Assembly (NCBI GenBank): GCA_003157225.1
Contig: PMIZ01000306.1
Span: forward strand, 1-14,371
Length of the DNA stretch: 14,371 bases
Reading direction: 5' to 3'
From: Actinomycetota bacterium
Lineage (GTDB): Bacteria > Actinomycetota > Thermoleophilia > RBG-16-64-13
Below, in pieces: positions 1 to 5,574 of this stretch (the first letter of the stretch is position 1; every line of letters starts with the position of its first letter). A program made the position numbers and the translations under genes. Below the pieces are notes generated by a model. That model ran no database searches, was not told where the DNA came from, and worked only from the letters and a program-made list of their open reading frames with translations.

Positions 1-294
1 TTTCTCCATCCGCTGGCGCGCGAGCTGATCTCGCTTGTCGTCCAGCTCACCAGGATGACGGTCGGAAACGAAGGTGCCCCTGCCGACAACAGCGTAGATG
101 AAGCCGCCACGTTCCAACTCCTCCCACGCCTTCTTCACGGTGATCACACTCACCTCGAGCTGGCGGGCGATAGTACGGATGGGAGGGAGCGGGGAGCCGG
201 GCTCGAGTTCCCCTTTTACGATCTGTGCCGCGAGCTGATCCTTGATCTGCTCGTAGATCGGTGTCCCGGAAACGGCGGAAACGATGATGTCCAT
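1..294 (-). CDS. GntR-family (YtrA-like) transcriptional regulator, partial
   Basis: The first 98 codons are visible; the gene runs off the left edge. It starts at the ATG at 294 on the minus strand. Residues 12-77 form a GntR winged helix: a PIYEQIKDQLAAQI helix, the G-ELEPGSPLPPIRTIA turn, the ARQLEVSVITVKKAWEELE recognition region and the wing GFIYAVVGRGTFV. A short charged helix (about 82-98) follows, as in the small YtrA subfamily, which lacks a large ligand domain. YtrA regulators typically repress a linked ABC-2 exporter operon, and the ATPase and permease genes lie directly upstream. No good Shine-Dalgarno precedes the ATG, so translation probably relies on coupling to the permease, whose stop is 21 nt away. 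The likely target is the palindrome at 1854-1868. The fold is secure; the regulated signal is unknown. Confidence 0.9.
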   Translation of the reverse strand, partial: MDIIVSAVSGTPIYEQIKDQLAAQIVKGELEPGSPLPPIRTIARQLEVSVITVKKAWEELERGGFIYAVVGRGTFVSDRHPGELDDKRDQLARQRMEK

Positions 295-326
295 CGGCTA
301 GAGGTCGACCATCGGTTAGAGGTCGA
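291..326. repeat. 18-bp tandem duplication at the permease/regulator junction
   Basis: Two head-to-tail copies of an 18-bp unit occupy 291-308 and 309-326, differing at one position (c298 versus t316). On the minus strand each copy carries ATG GTC GAC CTC, a stop (TAA in one, TAG in the other) and CCG. The permease therefore ends in MVDL-stop, is followed by a second MVDL-stop, and only then by the regulator ATG at 294. It looks like a slippage or unequal-crossing duplication. Confidence 0.9.
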
Positions 327-966
327 CCATCTCGAAGTTGGCCGCCGCCTTCTTGTTCGCCCAGATCGTCGCGCAGGCGAACGCAGCGATTCCGACGGCC
401 AGGGCAGCCAACTGATAGGGCAGGTGGCCCAACCCCGCGTCGTTGAACAACGTCGAAACGGCAGGAATGACGAGGGGAAGAGTGTTGAGGATGGCCGCCA
501 CTGCAACTGAGATCAGGGCGCCCCCGAGAAGCGGCCACAGCATGCGGTACGGCTTCTTGTAGCTCCCCGGCACATAGATGGCGTTGAAGATCGCATACAT
601 CAGGAAAGCCGTGCCAAAGAAGGCGAAGTTGGTGTTCATGCTAGCGGTGTTGTTTTCGGGGTAAAGCCGCAGTCGGACAACAGCGCAGATCGCCGCTATA
701 AATATGTACGCAAGTTCCCATCCGACGATGGTCCACGTCCTCGCCGTCACAATATCTTTCTTGCGTACGGGAAGAAGCGTGGCGAAGATGAGGTTGTTGT
801 TCGCCTTGTCGGTCTGTGCGACGACCATTACCAGAATGAACAGGTAAATGAAAGCGATGTAGTACAGCCACTGGGGAATGAGCAGCAGCGCAGCCAAGAG
901 GAGAAATGCCCATAGAGCCTGATGCATGTCGAGCCGCAGTTCTTTGCAGATCAGGTCTTTCAGCAT
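316..966 (-). CDS. ABC-2 type transporter permease
   Basis: A 216-aa membrane protein with an amphipathic N-terminus (MLKDLICKELRLD) and about six hydrophobic segments, near residues 17-31, 35-50, 80-93, 115-132, 140-166 and 183-203. The N-terminal KDL--KEL motif and the LATLLPVRKKDIVTAR-like cytoplasmic loop (here ATLLPVRKKDIVTARTW, about 62-78) are typical of the ABC2_membrane_5 group (PF13346) paired with BcrA/YtrB-like ATPases. It should form the membrane channel of an exporter, for example for lipids, peptides or cell-wall-active compounds; the substrate cannot be read. The start is 6 nt after the ATPase stop, with GAGGTG in the ATPase 3' end as Shine-Dalgarno. Its 3' end was duplicated (see 291-326). 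Confidence 0.88.
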   Translation of the reverse strand: MLKDLICKELRLDMHQALWAFLLLAALLLIPQWLYYIAFIYLFILVMVVAQTDKANNNLIFATLLPVRKKDIVTARTWTIVGWELAYIFIAAICAVVRLRLYPENNTASMNTNFAFFGTAFLMYAIFNAIYVPGSYKKPYRMLWPLLGGALISVAVAAILNTLPLVIPAVSTLFNDAGLGHLPYQLAALAVGIAAFACATIWANKKAAANFEMVDL

Positions 967-972
967 GGGTGG

Positions 973-1836
973 TCACCTCTCCAGCATCGGGCGGTCGACC
1001 CGCTCGTGGTAGATCATTATGTCCTCGATGTCGGCAGGCTCGACCGCCAGACTCGTCCCGGCCGGGATGGTGTCAACCCTCATCAGGCCTGTGAACCCGA
1101 GGTCGGTCTGCTTGTAGCCGACCAGTGCCGTCCTGATGTCGTCGGTGAACTCGCTCTTTGTCCCCTTGACGATCCTATACGCGCCCAGGAAGTCGTCCTT
1201 CTCATCGCTCGCGACGAGGCGGCCTTTCGCGATGTACGTTACGAAATCCGCGCATTTGTCCAAGTCGGAGGTGATCTGCGTCGAGAAGAGGATGCTGCGT
1301 GTGCCGTCCTCGATGATGGCGCGGAAAAGATCCAGCACCTCGTCGCGTGAGACGGGATCGAGGCCGGATGTCGGCTCGTCTAGCATCAGCAACCTGGCTC
1401 CATGGGACAGGGCCAGGGCGAGGGCGTACTTGACTTTCATCCCGGAACTCAGTTGCTCCACCGTCTTCGTATCATCGAGGTCGAATTGTGCCAGGTAGAC
1501 CCGGTAAGCCTTCTCCTCCCAGCGGTCATAGAACCGGCGATAGGTATCGGTGAGGCGGGAGACCCTGGTGCGCGGGTAGTAGGCGAACCCTCCCAACATG
1601 AAGCCGATATCCTGCTTGAGCGCCAGTTCGTCCGCGCGAAACTCCCGGCCAAGAACAGACACCGTGCCCGAGTCGGGACGGACGAGGTTCATGATCGACT
1701 TCAGAGTCGTGGTCTTGCCTGCGCCGTTACGGCCGATGAACCCCATGATGTAGCCGGGTTCAAGGCTGAAGGAGACATCGTCCAGCACGAAGCTCTGGTA
1801 CCGCTTCGTCAGATGCCGGACTTCCAAGAGTGCCAT
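973..1836 (-). CDS. ABC transporter ATP-binding protein (YtrB/BcrA-like)
   Basis: A 287-aa nucleotide-binding subunit and first gene of the operon. Walker A is G35-R-N-G-A-G-K-T42, the ABC signature is LSSGM (129-133), Walker B is LLMLDEP (149-155) with catalytic Glu154, and the D-loop is SGLD (157-160). The C-terminal part (about 205-287) is the usual extension of ABC-2 exporters. Two features are unusual. The H-loop histidine, normally in FSTHITSDLDK, is glutamine (Q187, codon CAG), and the Q-loop region (IGFMLGGFAYYP, 77-88) has no obvious Gln. The ATG at 1836 is preferred: it has GGAGG 7 nt upstream, and a longer TTG start at 1872 would lie in the -10 box. It may be a weak or regulatory ATPase. 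Confidence 0.93.
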   Translation of the reverse strand: MALLEVRHLTKRYQSFVLDDVSFSLEPGYIMGFIGRNGAGKTTTLKSIMNLVRPDSGTVSVLGREFRADELALKQDIGFMLGGFAYYPRTRVSRLTDTYRRFYDRWEEKAYRVYLAQFDLDDTKTVEQLSSGMKVKYALALALSHGARLLMLDEPTSGLDPVSRDEVLDLFRAIIEDGTRSILFSTQITSDLDKCADFVTYIAKGRLVASDEKDDFLGAYRIVKGTKSEFTDDIRTALVGYKQTDLGFTGLMRVDTIPAGTSLAVEPADIEDIMIYHERVDRPMLER

Positions 1837-1853
1837 GCCAACCTCCACATTGG

Positions 1854-1898
1854 GTATATCGTATATACACAATATGGCATCTTCCGGAGGTGTGTCAA
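1854..1898 (-). promoter_or_regulatory. Promoter with palindromic operator for the ABC/GntR operon
   Basis: On the minus strand a perfect -35 box TTGACA (1893-1898) is followed after 18 nt by TATTGT (1869-1874). Immediately downstream, where transcription should start (about 1862), lies a perfect palindrome, GTATAT-CGT-ATATAC (1854-1868). YtrA-type GntR proteins bind AT-rich palindromes of this form, so autorepression by the regulator at 1-294 is likely. The boxes are seen directly; binding is inferred. Confidence 0.75.
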
Positions 1899-2034
1899 GC
1901 CTCCCGTGGGCTCTTGTCCCCTCGCTCCCACCTCAGTGGTCTGAGGCTGCCGCCAGAGAGACGGACGAATTAGCGCTTGCCTCTTGCCCTACGCACCAAG
2001 TCCACATCGGCGAGTGGAGGCGTGCGCGCTGCCC

Positions 2035-2307
2035 CAGGGTACTGCGGTGCGAGTGGGTCTGGAAAGGATGTCACCCGAGGGCTTGACCTATGCCGGAACC
2101 GGCTTTGCACCCAGCGAGCTGCCTTCGCCAACCGTCGGATCAGCGGGCGACAGCGGTTACGAGCTCTACACCATCGCGGGAGTGGATCCCGCCCAGGCGA
2201 TCGCGGTCAAGTTCATTGCCGCGAGCCTTTCCGAGAAGGGCGCGCCCTACCGGACTCAAACAACCAGGGGCGCAGCCTCCGGATGGAGGCTGCGCCCGAA
2301 TGGTTAG
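2035..2307 (+). pseudogene. Possible gene relic (C-terminal fragment), doubtful
   Basis: One plus-strand frame gives a peptide with protein-like composition: GLTYAGTGFAPSELPSP, then YELYTIAGVDPAQAIAVKF, then SEKGAPYR. The YELY-x-I-x-G-V-D-P-x-x-A-I-A-V-K-F pattern recalls the end of membrane-anchored or secreted hypothetical proteins, but I cannot name a family. No credible start with a ribosome-binding site was found, and the last residues run into the hairpin at 2268-2297, so the reading frame is probably not intact. It may be the remnant of a gene that once lay here, or chance in GC-rich DNA. The limits given are those of the suggestive stretch. Confidence 0.25.
2268..2297 (-). terminator. 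Hairpin terminator downstream of the PepSY-like gene
   Basis: A perfect 13-bp stem, GGGCGCAGCCTCC (2268-2280) with GGAGGCTGCGCCC (2285-2297), closes a 4-nt loop. Read on the minus strand it is followed by CTGGTTGTTTGAG, moderately U-rich, so it best fits as a Rho-independent terminator of the gene at 2354-2878. On the plus strand no T-run follows. Confidence 0.6.
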
Positions 2308-2312
2308 GTGAC

Positions 2313-2341
2313 GCAGGCGGTGTGCCGACCGCACGGCCTGC
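2313..2341 (-). other. Second, weaker hairpin after the PepSY-like gene
   Basis: GCAGGC (2313-2318) pairs with GCCTGC (2336-2341), and an inner GTGTG pairs with CGCAC with one wobble. It lies between the PepSY-like stop (2354) and the stronger hairpin at 2268-2297, and probably adds to termination or 3'-end protection. Confidence 0.35.
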
Positions 2342-2353
2342 CTAGTGCTGTCC

Positions 2354-2878
2354 TCAGTTGGAACTGGTCGACGAACTGGCGCTCGCAGCGCTGTTCGGGG
2401 CGCCGGGGCTGTCAGCGCCACCGCGATGCATGCCACCCTGCGGGGCGTTCTCAGTGCTGACCACCTTGAACGACGCGTCCAGGTACATCTTCACACTGGT
2501 GCCGTCGGACTTCTTGACGAAGGCCTCGTATTTGATGCTGCTGTCGGAGTTGTCGGTCTCGTTGCTGGCGCGGATGAGCGTGGACCCGCTGCCGGCCGCC
2601 GCGAGCGCAGCTGCCTGTACCCGAGCCAGAGTGTCGCCGGTCAAAGCGGTTTCGCCGTTGCCTCGCGCGCCCGGACCTCTGTCGGTGGGTGCTGCGGCCG
2701 TCGTGTTGGTTGTGTCCTGCGTCGCGCCTGTCAAGGACGTATCGGCCGCAGTGGTCACCGTCCCTAGCGCGGTGGTGTCGGTGGACGAGGACCCGCTCAT
2801 GGCGAAGGCCGCTCCACCGATAGAGAGGGTGAGTACCGCGACTGCCAGGGGGATGACCCATTTGTTACTGATCTTCAT
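2354..2878 (-). CDS. Secreted PepSY-like domain protein
   Basis: A 174-aa exported protein. Residues 1-26 are a classical Sec signal peptide (MKISNKW, hydrophobic core, AFA cleavage site); no lipobox is present. A Thr/Ala-rich linker (27-73) leads to a PepSY-like module at about 75-147: a helix beginning ETALTGDTLARVQAAAL, then a beta-rich part ending in KYEAFVKKSDGTSVKMYLDASFKVV. The tail (150-174) is Gly/Ser/Ala-rich and disordered. In actinobacteria such proteins are often controlled by an OmpR-type two-component system and act outside the membrane; no histidine kinase is in the window. The ATG at 2878 has AAGGAG 7 nt upstream. The family call rests on the fold pattern, so it is moderate. 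Confidence 0.8.
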   Translation of the reverse strand: MKISNKWVIPLAVAVLTLSIGGAAFAMSGSSSTDTTALGTVTTAADTSLTGATQDTTNTTAAAPTDRGPGARGNGETALTGDTLARVQAAALAAAGSGSTLIRASNETDNSDSSIKYEAFVKKSDGTSVKMYLDASFKVVSTENAPQGGMHRGGADSPGAPNSAASASSSTSSN

Positions 2879-2905
2879 ACAGTTCTCCTTGCTCGAGTAC
2901 GGAAG

Positions 2906-2961
2906 CCGTTGGCATGAACCAACGGTTAGAGTATGCAGGCGCTGAGATAAGGTTCAGGTAA
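2906..2961 (-). promoter_or_regulatory. Promoter region of the PepSY-like gene with tandem half-sites and palindrome
   Basis: Two adjacent 11-bp direct repeats, CGCTGAGATAA (2940-2950) and GGTTCAGGTAA (2951-2961), share 7 of 11 bases; this spacing is typical of OmpR/PhoB-family response regulators. They sit where the -35 box of a minus-strand promoter with -10 CATACT (2930-2935) would be. Downstream, in the expected 5' leader, is a palindrome CCGTTGG-N6-CCAACGG (2906-2925). The role of the palindrome, as operator or leader hairpin, is not decidable from sequence. Confidence 0.45.
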
Positions 2962-3028
2962 ACGTAGGGTTACAATCCCGTAATCCGTGCCCTCGATCCA
3001 CGCGGTCCCGACCGAAAGCACCATCCTG

Positions 3029-3087
3029 GCCTCATCAGAGTGAGGCTGGAGGTCAGTCTTGTCCGAGACCTGAGGCGCGGGTATCCT
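3029..3087 (+). promoter_or_regulatory. Candidate promoter of the tautomerase gene with upstream inverted repeat
   Basis: TTGTCC (3059-3064) and TATCCT (3082-3087) are separated by 17 nt, each matching the vegetative consensus at four of six bases, about 40 nt upstream of the start at 3128. A perfect inverted repeat GCCTCA-TCAGAG-TGAGGC (3029-3046) lies just upstream of the -35 box and could be a regulator site. Confidence 0.4.
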
Positions 3088-3127
3088 GAACGCGCTTGTC
3101 CCACAGATGGAAAGGAAGCCACCTGCT

Positions 3128-3325
3128 ATGCCAATCGTTTCCATAACCATCCTGCCCCAATCCGCTGAGAAGAAAGCTGAGATGGCGGTAGCCATCACCA
3201 ACGAGATTCACCGCATCACCGACATCCCCAAGCAGGCCATCGTCGTTGCTATCTACGAGGTCCCGGCCGAGAACTGCGCAACCAACGGTGTGATGGTCTG
3301 CGATCAACTCCAGGCAGCGCACTAA
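3128..3325 (+). CDS. 4-oxalocrotonate tautomerase-like protein
   Basis: A 65-aa protein of the tautomerase superfamily; members are small beta-alpha-beta units that oligomerise and use the N-terminal proline, exposed after Met removal, as general base. The start MPIVSITILP gives that Pro directly after the initiator, which fixes the ATG at 3128 over an upstream in-frame start; GGAAAGGAAG precedes it. The middle (AITNEIHRITDIPKQAIVVAIYEVPAENC) matches the DmpI-like branch. Counting from the catalytic Pro as 1, the Arg11 and Arg39 that bind substrate in Pseudomonas 4-OT are Ser and Val here, so a classical 4-OT activity is doubtful. It stands alone, divergent from the PepSY-like gene, and no aromatic-degradation genes are nearby. 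Confidence 0.88.
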   Translation: MPIVSITILPQSAEKKAEMAVAITNEIHRITDIPKQAIVVAIYEVPAENCATNGVMVCDQLQAAH

Positions 3326-3339
3326 GACCTGGTCGAATC

Positions 3340-3486
3340 TCAGGCATAACCAGAAGGCGGCCGCTGGAGGGGCTGACCCTTCTTCTTGAAGTCCCTTCCC
3401 TGAAACAGTCTGCCGCCGTCGAAGACCGTCCAGTACAGCCCACTCATGGCCGCACTCCGCCGGCCGTGCCGACTGTCGATTGGCAT
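3340..3486 (-). CDS. Possible small ORF of 48 (or 35) residues, unrecognised
   Basis: Between the tautomerase and the membrane protein, the minus strand encodes MPIDSRHGRRSAA followed by MSGLYWTVFDGGRLFQGRDF, then KKKGQPLQRPPSGYA and a TGA stop. The internal ATG at 3447 gives a 35-aa product and has GGCGGAG upstream; the outer ATG is at 3486. The composition (aromatic and Gly-rich, then basic and Pro-rich) looks less random than the neighbouring frames. I do not recognise a family. It may be a genuine small protein, a gene fragment, or chance. Confidence 0.3.
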   Translation of the reverse strand: MPIDSRHGRRSAAMSGLYWTVFDGGRLFQGRDFKKKGQPLQRPPSGYA

Positions 3487-3514
3487 CACATCTCAACTCA
3501 CACGGGAGCGCCGG

Positions 3515-4558
3515 TCAGCGGCTCGAAACAGCACGGACTCGCCTGGCGAGCAGTCTGGCGATGGCGTAGGTGACGACGCCCACCGCGAACGGGATCGCGA
3601 TTGTCAGTTCGGCAAGCTGGGCCAGCCCGGCGGTGCTGTTTTCGGCTCCGATGATCCACCACAACGATCCCCGGAAGCTGGCGACGACCGGGACGCTCAG
3701 AGCCACGAGGACTGCTGCGTAAACGAGCGGCGCCGGCCGGCGTCGGGGCCGTTCGACGAGATGAAGGTAACGGCCTGCGATCACGATGAGGGCGAAGACG
3801 CTGCAACTGCTCACGGCCACGAACCATATGGCCAGGGCCGGCCGGTACCCCTCGAGGACTATCTGTGGGCTGTCGGTGAACATCGACAACAGAACAGCGA
3901 ACACTCCGGTTGCCCACAACGGATGCCGGCGCACCTGCGTGATCACTGAGCGATCGGTCCAGCAAACGGCGCGCACCAGGCGCTCGCCGGGTCGCCCGAG
4001 ACGGGAACTCTCGCGCTCCAACAGGATGACAGCATCCGCCAACCAATCTGGCTCCGGCGGAGCCTGTCCTCTCGGCCACGTCGTCCGCCGAGCCTTGCGG
4101 AGGTATGCCGTCACCACGAGAACCGTTGCCGACATGAGGATGAGAACAGCGATCAGACCGGCGGACGCGGGCGTGGTGGTCGCAATGTGTCCTGCTGCGA
4201 CGATGCTTACCCACTCGCTGGCCAACGTCACGGCCATGGCCATGCAGAGCAGCCAGCAGATCTGAAGCAGATCGAGAGCACGGCGGGCGGGCAGTGGTTC
4301 GAAGCGGCGACACAGCCGAAGCCGAACCGCCGACAAGCACACGAGCAGCGGCATCGCTACGAACATGAAGGAGATCAGCGCATCATACGGGTCGTCTCGC
4401 CAGGCGGTGTGCACGTAAAGGCCCGGTATCTCCTTCGAAAACCAGATGTCCGCGTAGAAGGCGAGGCAAGCGGCCAGAACAGCCCCAACTGCGCGGCCTA
4501 ACGTCCGGCGGCGTTGATCTCCGACCGGGAGTATGTCGGTGTTCATAGAGAACCCCAT
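3515..4558 (-). CDS. Polytopic membrane protein of unknown function
   Basis: A protein of up to 347 aa with about eight hydrophobic helices, near residues 22-40, 60-80, 96-121, 130-152, 215-236, 243-265, 277-297 and 315-340. They form two groups of four separated by a charged loop (about 155-210) with an ARRTTWPRGQAPPEP stretch and RLGRPGERLVRAVCW. No motif of a known transporter or enzyme is evident. Two starts are possible: ATG 4558 (MGFSMNTD), or the fourth-codon-downstream ATG 4546 (MNTDILP), which has GGGG about 8 nt upstream. It lies 110 nt downstream of the cysteine hydrolase on the same strand and may share its transcript, but the 27-bp repeat in the gap suggests separate control. Confidence 0.8.
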   Translation of the reverse strand: MGFSMNTDILPVGDQRRRTLGRAVGAVLAACLAFYADIWFSKEIPGLYVHTAWRDDPYDALISFMFVAMPLLVCLSAVRLRLCRRFEPLPARRALDLLQICWLLCMAMAVTLASEWVSIVAAGHIATTTPASAGLIAVLILMSATVLVVTAYLRKARRTTWPRGQAPPEPDWLADAVILLERESSRLGRPGERLVRAVCWTDRSVITQVRRHPLWATGVFAVLLSMFTDSPQIVLEGYRPALAIWFVAVSSCSVFALIVIAGRYLHLVERPRRRPAPLVYAAVLVALSVPVVASFRGSLWWIIGAENSTAGLAQLAELTIAIPFAVGVVTYAIARLLARRVRAVSSR

Positions 4559-4576
4559 GGTCGGACTTTACCCCGA

Positions 4577-4603
4577 CGTTCGAAGAGCGTCCAGTGTCGC
4601 CCA
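4577..4603. repeat. 27-bp dispersed repeat, copy A
   Basis: This matches 5466-5492 at 25 of 27 positions in direct orientation; both begin cgttcgaagagcgt. It sits 19 nt upstream of the membrane-protein ATG (4558). Read on the minus strand it includes an ATG (4604) preceded by AGGAG, with a MGDTGRSSN reading that is out of frame with the membrane protein. Confidence 0.85.
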
Positions 4604-4668
4604 TTGCTCCTGTTAATGGGAGATGGCACCGGCCCAGGGGTCGTATCACTGAGGCGTGGCTCTGAACC

Positions 4669-5355
4669 TCACCCCTCGAAAACCCGAACGATGGCGTCAG
4701 TATCCGTGACCCAGCCGAAGATGTTCTCCACGTTCCAGCATGCGGCCTCGACAGTCACCGGCGGACATTGGGTGAAGACGGCGTCGGACACGAGGATTGG
4801 CCAGTAGTCGAGCGAGAAGGCGTCCATCAGCGTGGCGTTCACGCAGATGTTCGTCGCCCCGCCAATGAAGACGCAGTACTTGGTGCTCGCCGTCTTGAGA
4901 ACCAGGTCGAGATTCGTACCTGCGAAGCCGCTGTAGCGCTGTTTGCGTACGATCGGTTCGCCGGGAAGCGGGGTTAGCTCATCCACGATACGTTCTCCCC
5001 AGGTTCCGTGGATGATCGCTTTGTCCGCTAGGTCGGGGCGCTTCCGCAGCATCACCATCCCGATCTCTTTGTGGTAGTTGGGAGAATCGGGGCCGCCGGC
5101 GTTGGTGAGACCCGGGTCGTAGCTCATGGTGACGAACACGACTGTGACGCCGCTCGCTCGGGCTGCCTCGATTATCCTCTTGTCGGGCTGGATCATCGCC
5201 CGCGCGCCGGCTGTCGGCCACCCGGCGAGGTCGAACAGGCCCCCCTCGCAAACGAAGGCGTTCTGCATGTCGACGCAGATGACGGCGGTCCTGTCGAGAT
5301 CGATCTCGAGCGGCTCCGGTCGAGCATCGAGCGTCACGAGTCTCGCGGTTCCCAT
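4669..5355 (-). CDS. Isochorismatase-family cysteine hydrolase (RutB-like amidohydrolase)
   Basis: A 228-aa hydrolase. The Asp-Lys-Cys triad is visible: D29 in AVICVDMQNAF, K138 in IVRKQRYSGFAGTNLD and C171 in GGATNICVNAT. The KxRYSGFxGTxLDLxL stretch is close to ureidoacrylate amidohydrolase RutB and N-carbamoyl amidases, so the substrate is probably a small amide or carbamoyl compound; no other rut or pyrimidine-catabolism gene is nearby. The ATG at 5355 is chosen because AAGGG lies 8 nt upstream and the protein then has normal family length. An in-frame GTG at 5493 would add 46 atypical residues, and its start lies upstream of the extended -10 at 5404-5412. The cytoplasm is the expected location. 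Confidence 0.9.
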   Translation of the reverse strand: MGTARLVTLDARPEPLEIDLDRTAVICVDMQNAFVCEGGLFDLAGWPTAGARAMIQPDKRIIEAARASGVTVVFVTMSYDPGLTNAGGPDSPNYHKEIGMVMLRKRPDLADKAIIHGTWGERIVDELTPLPGEPIVRKQRYSGFAGTNLDLVLKTASTKYCVFIGGATNICVNATLMDAFSLDYWPILVSDAVFTQCPPVTVEAACWNVENIFGWVTDTDAIVRVFEG

Positions 5356-5403
5356 CAGCATCCCTTCGTCGCGCCATCGGATATCCGGTCCCAGCTGCCG
5401 GTC

Positions 5404-5412
5404 ATTGTAGCA
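5404..5412 (-). promoter_or_regulatory. Extended -10 promoter of the cysteine hydrolase
   Basis: The minus strand carries TGC-TACAAT, an extended -10 element (TGn followed by a five-of-six match to TATAAT), about 50 nt upstream of the ATG at 5355. No good -35 box is present, which is normal for this promoter class. It supports the shorter start. Confidence 0.45.
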
Positions 5413-5465
5413 AGGCAAAACGGGAAGCCGGCCGGCCGCGGCCCGGGTAGCCGCCGGTCGCTGGT

Positions 5466-5492
5466 CGTTCGAAGAGCGTGCAGCGTCGCCCA
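5466..5492. repeat. 27-bp dispersed repeat, copy B
   Basis: The second copy of the element at 4577-4603 (25 of 27 identical, direct), 111 nt upstream of the hydrolase start. On the minus strand it reads from a GTG (5493) as MGDAARSSN, parallel to the MGDTGRSSN of copy A. Confidence 0.85.
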
Positions 5493-5520
5493 CGTCCTTG
5501 TCCGATTGAGCTTGCGAGTT

Positions 5521-5544
5521 TCTGTCCGGACAGACCGCTAGAAT
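5521..5544 (+). promoter_or_regulatory. 14-bp palindrome and -10-like box upstream of the small TPR gene
   Basis: TCTGTCCGGACAGA (5521-5534) is a perfect 14-bp palindrome, followed 4 nt later by TAGAAT (5539-5544), a plausible -10 box 31 nt upstream of the GTG at 5575. No convincing -35 box at the right distance is seen. The palindrome would overlap the promoter spacer, a position suited to a repressor. Confidence 0.4.
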
Positions 5545-5574
5545 TGAGACGAGGCCGACCAGAAGGGGGAAACC

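Noticed and set aside
47..538. Open frames antisense or out of phase with the regulator and permease genes
   Set aside because: Arg/Gly/Pro-rich composition typical of unused frames in GC-rich DNA, with no motif; the GntR and ABC-2 frames explain the region.
3498..4340. Long minus-strand frame rich in Arg, His and Gly within the membrane-protein region
   Set aside because: It is an out-of-phase reading of the membrane protein; only the 3515-4558 frame gives regular hydrophobic helices.
4669..5355. Part of a Rut pyrimidine-degradation operon
   Set aside because: The enzyme is RutB-like, but no other rut gene, transporter or regulator of that pathway is adjacent.
5356..5493. N-terminal extension of the cysteine hydrolase starting at GTG 5493
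   Set aside because: The extension is not like the family, its Shine-Dalgarno is too close to the GTG, and an extended -10 promoter lies inside it.
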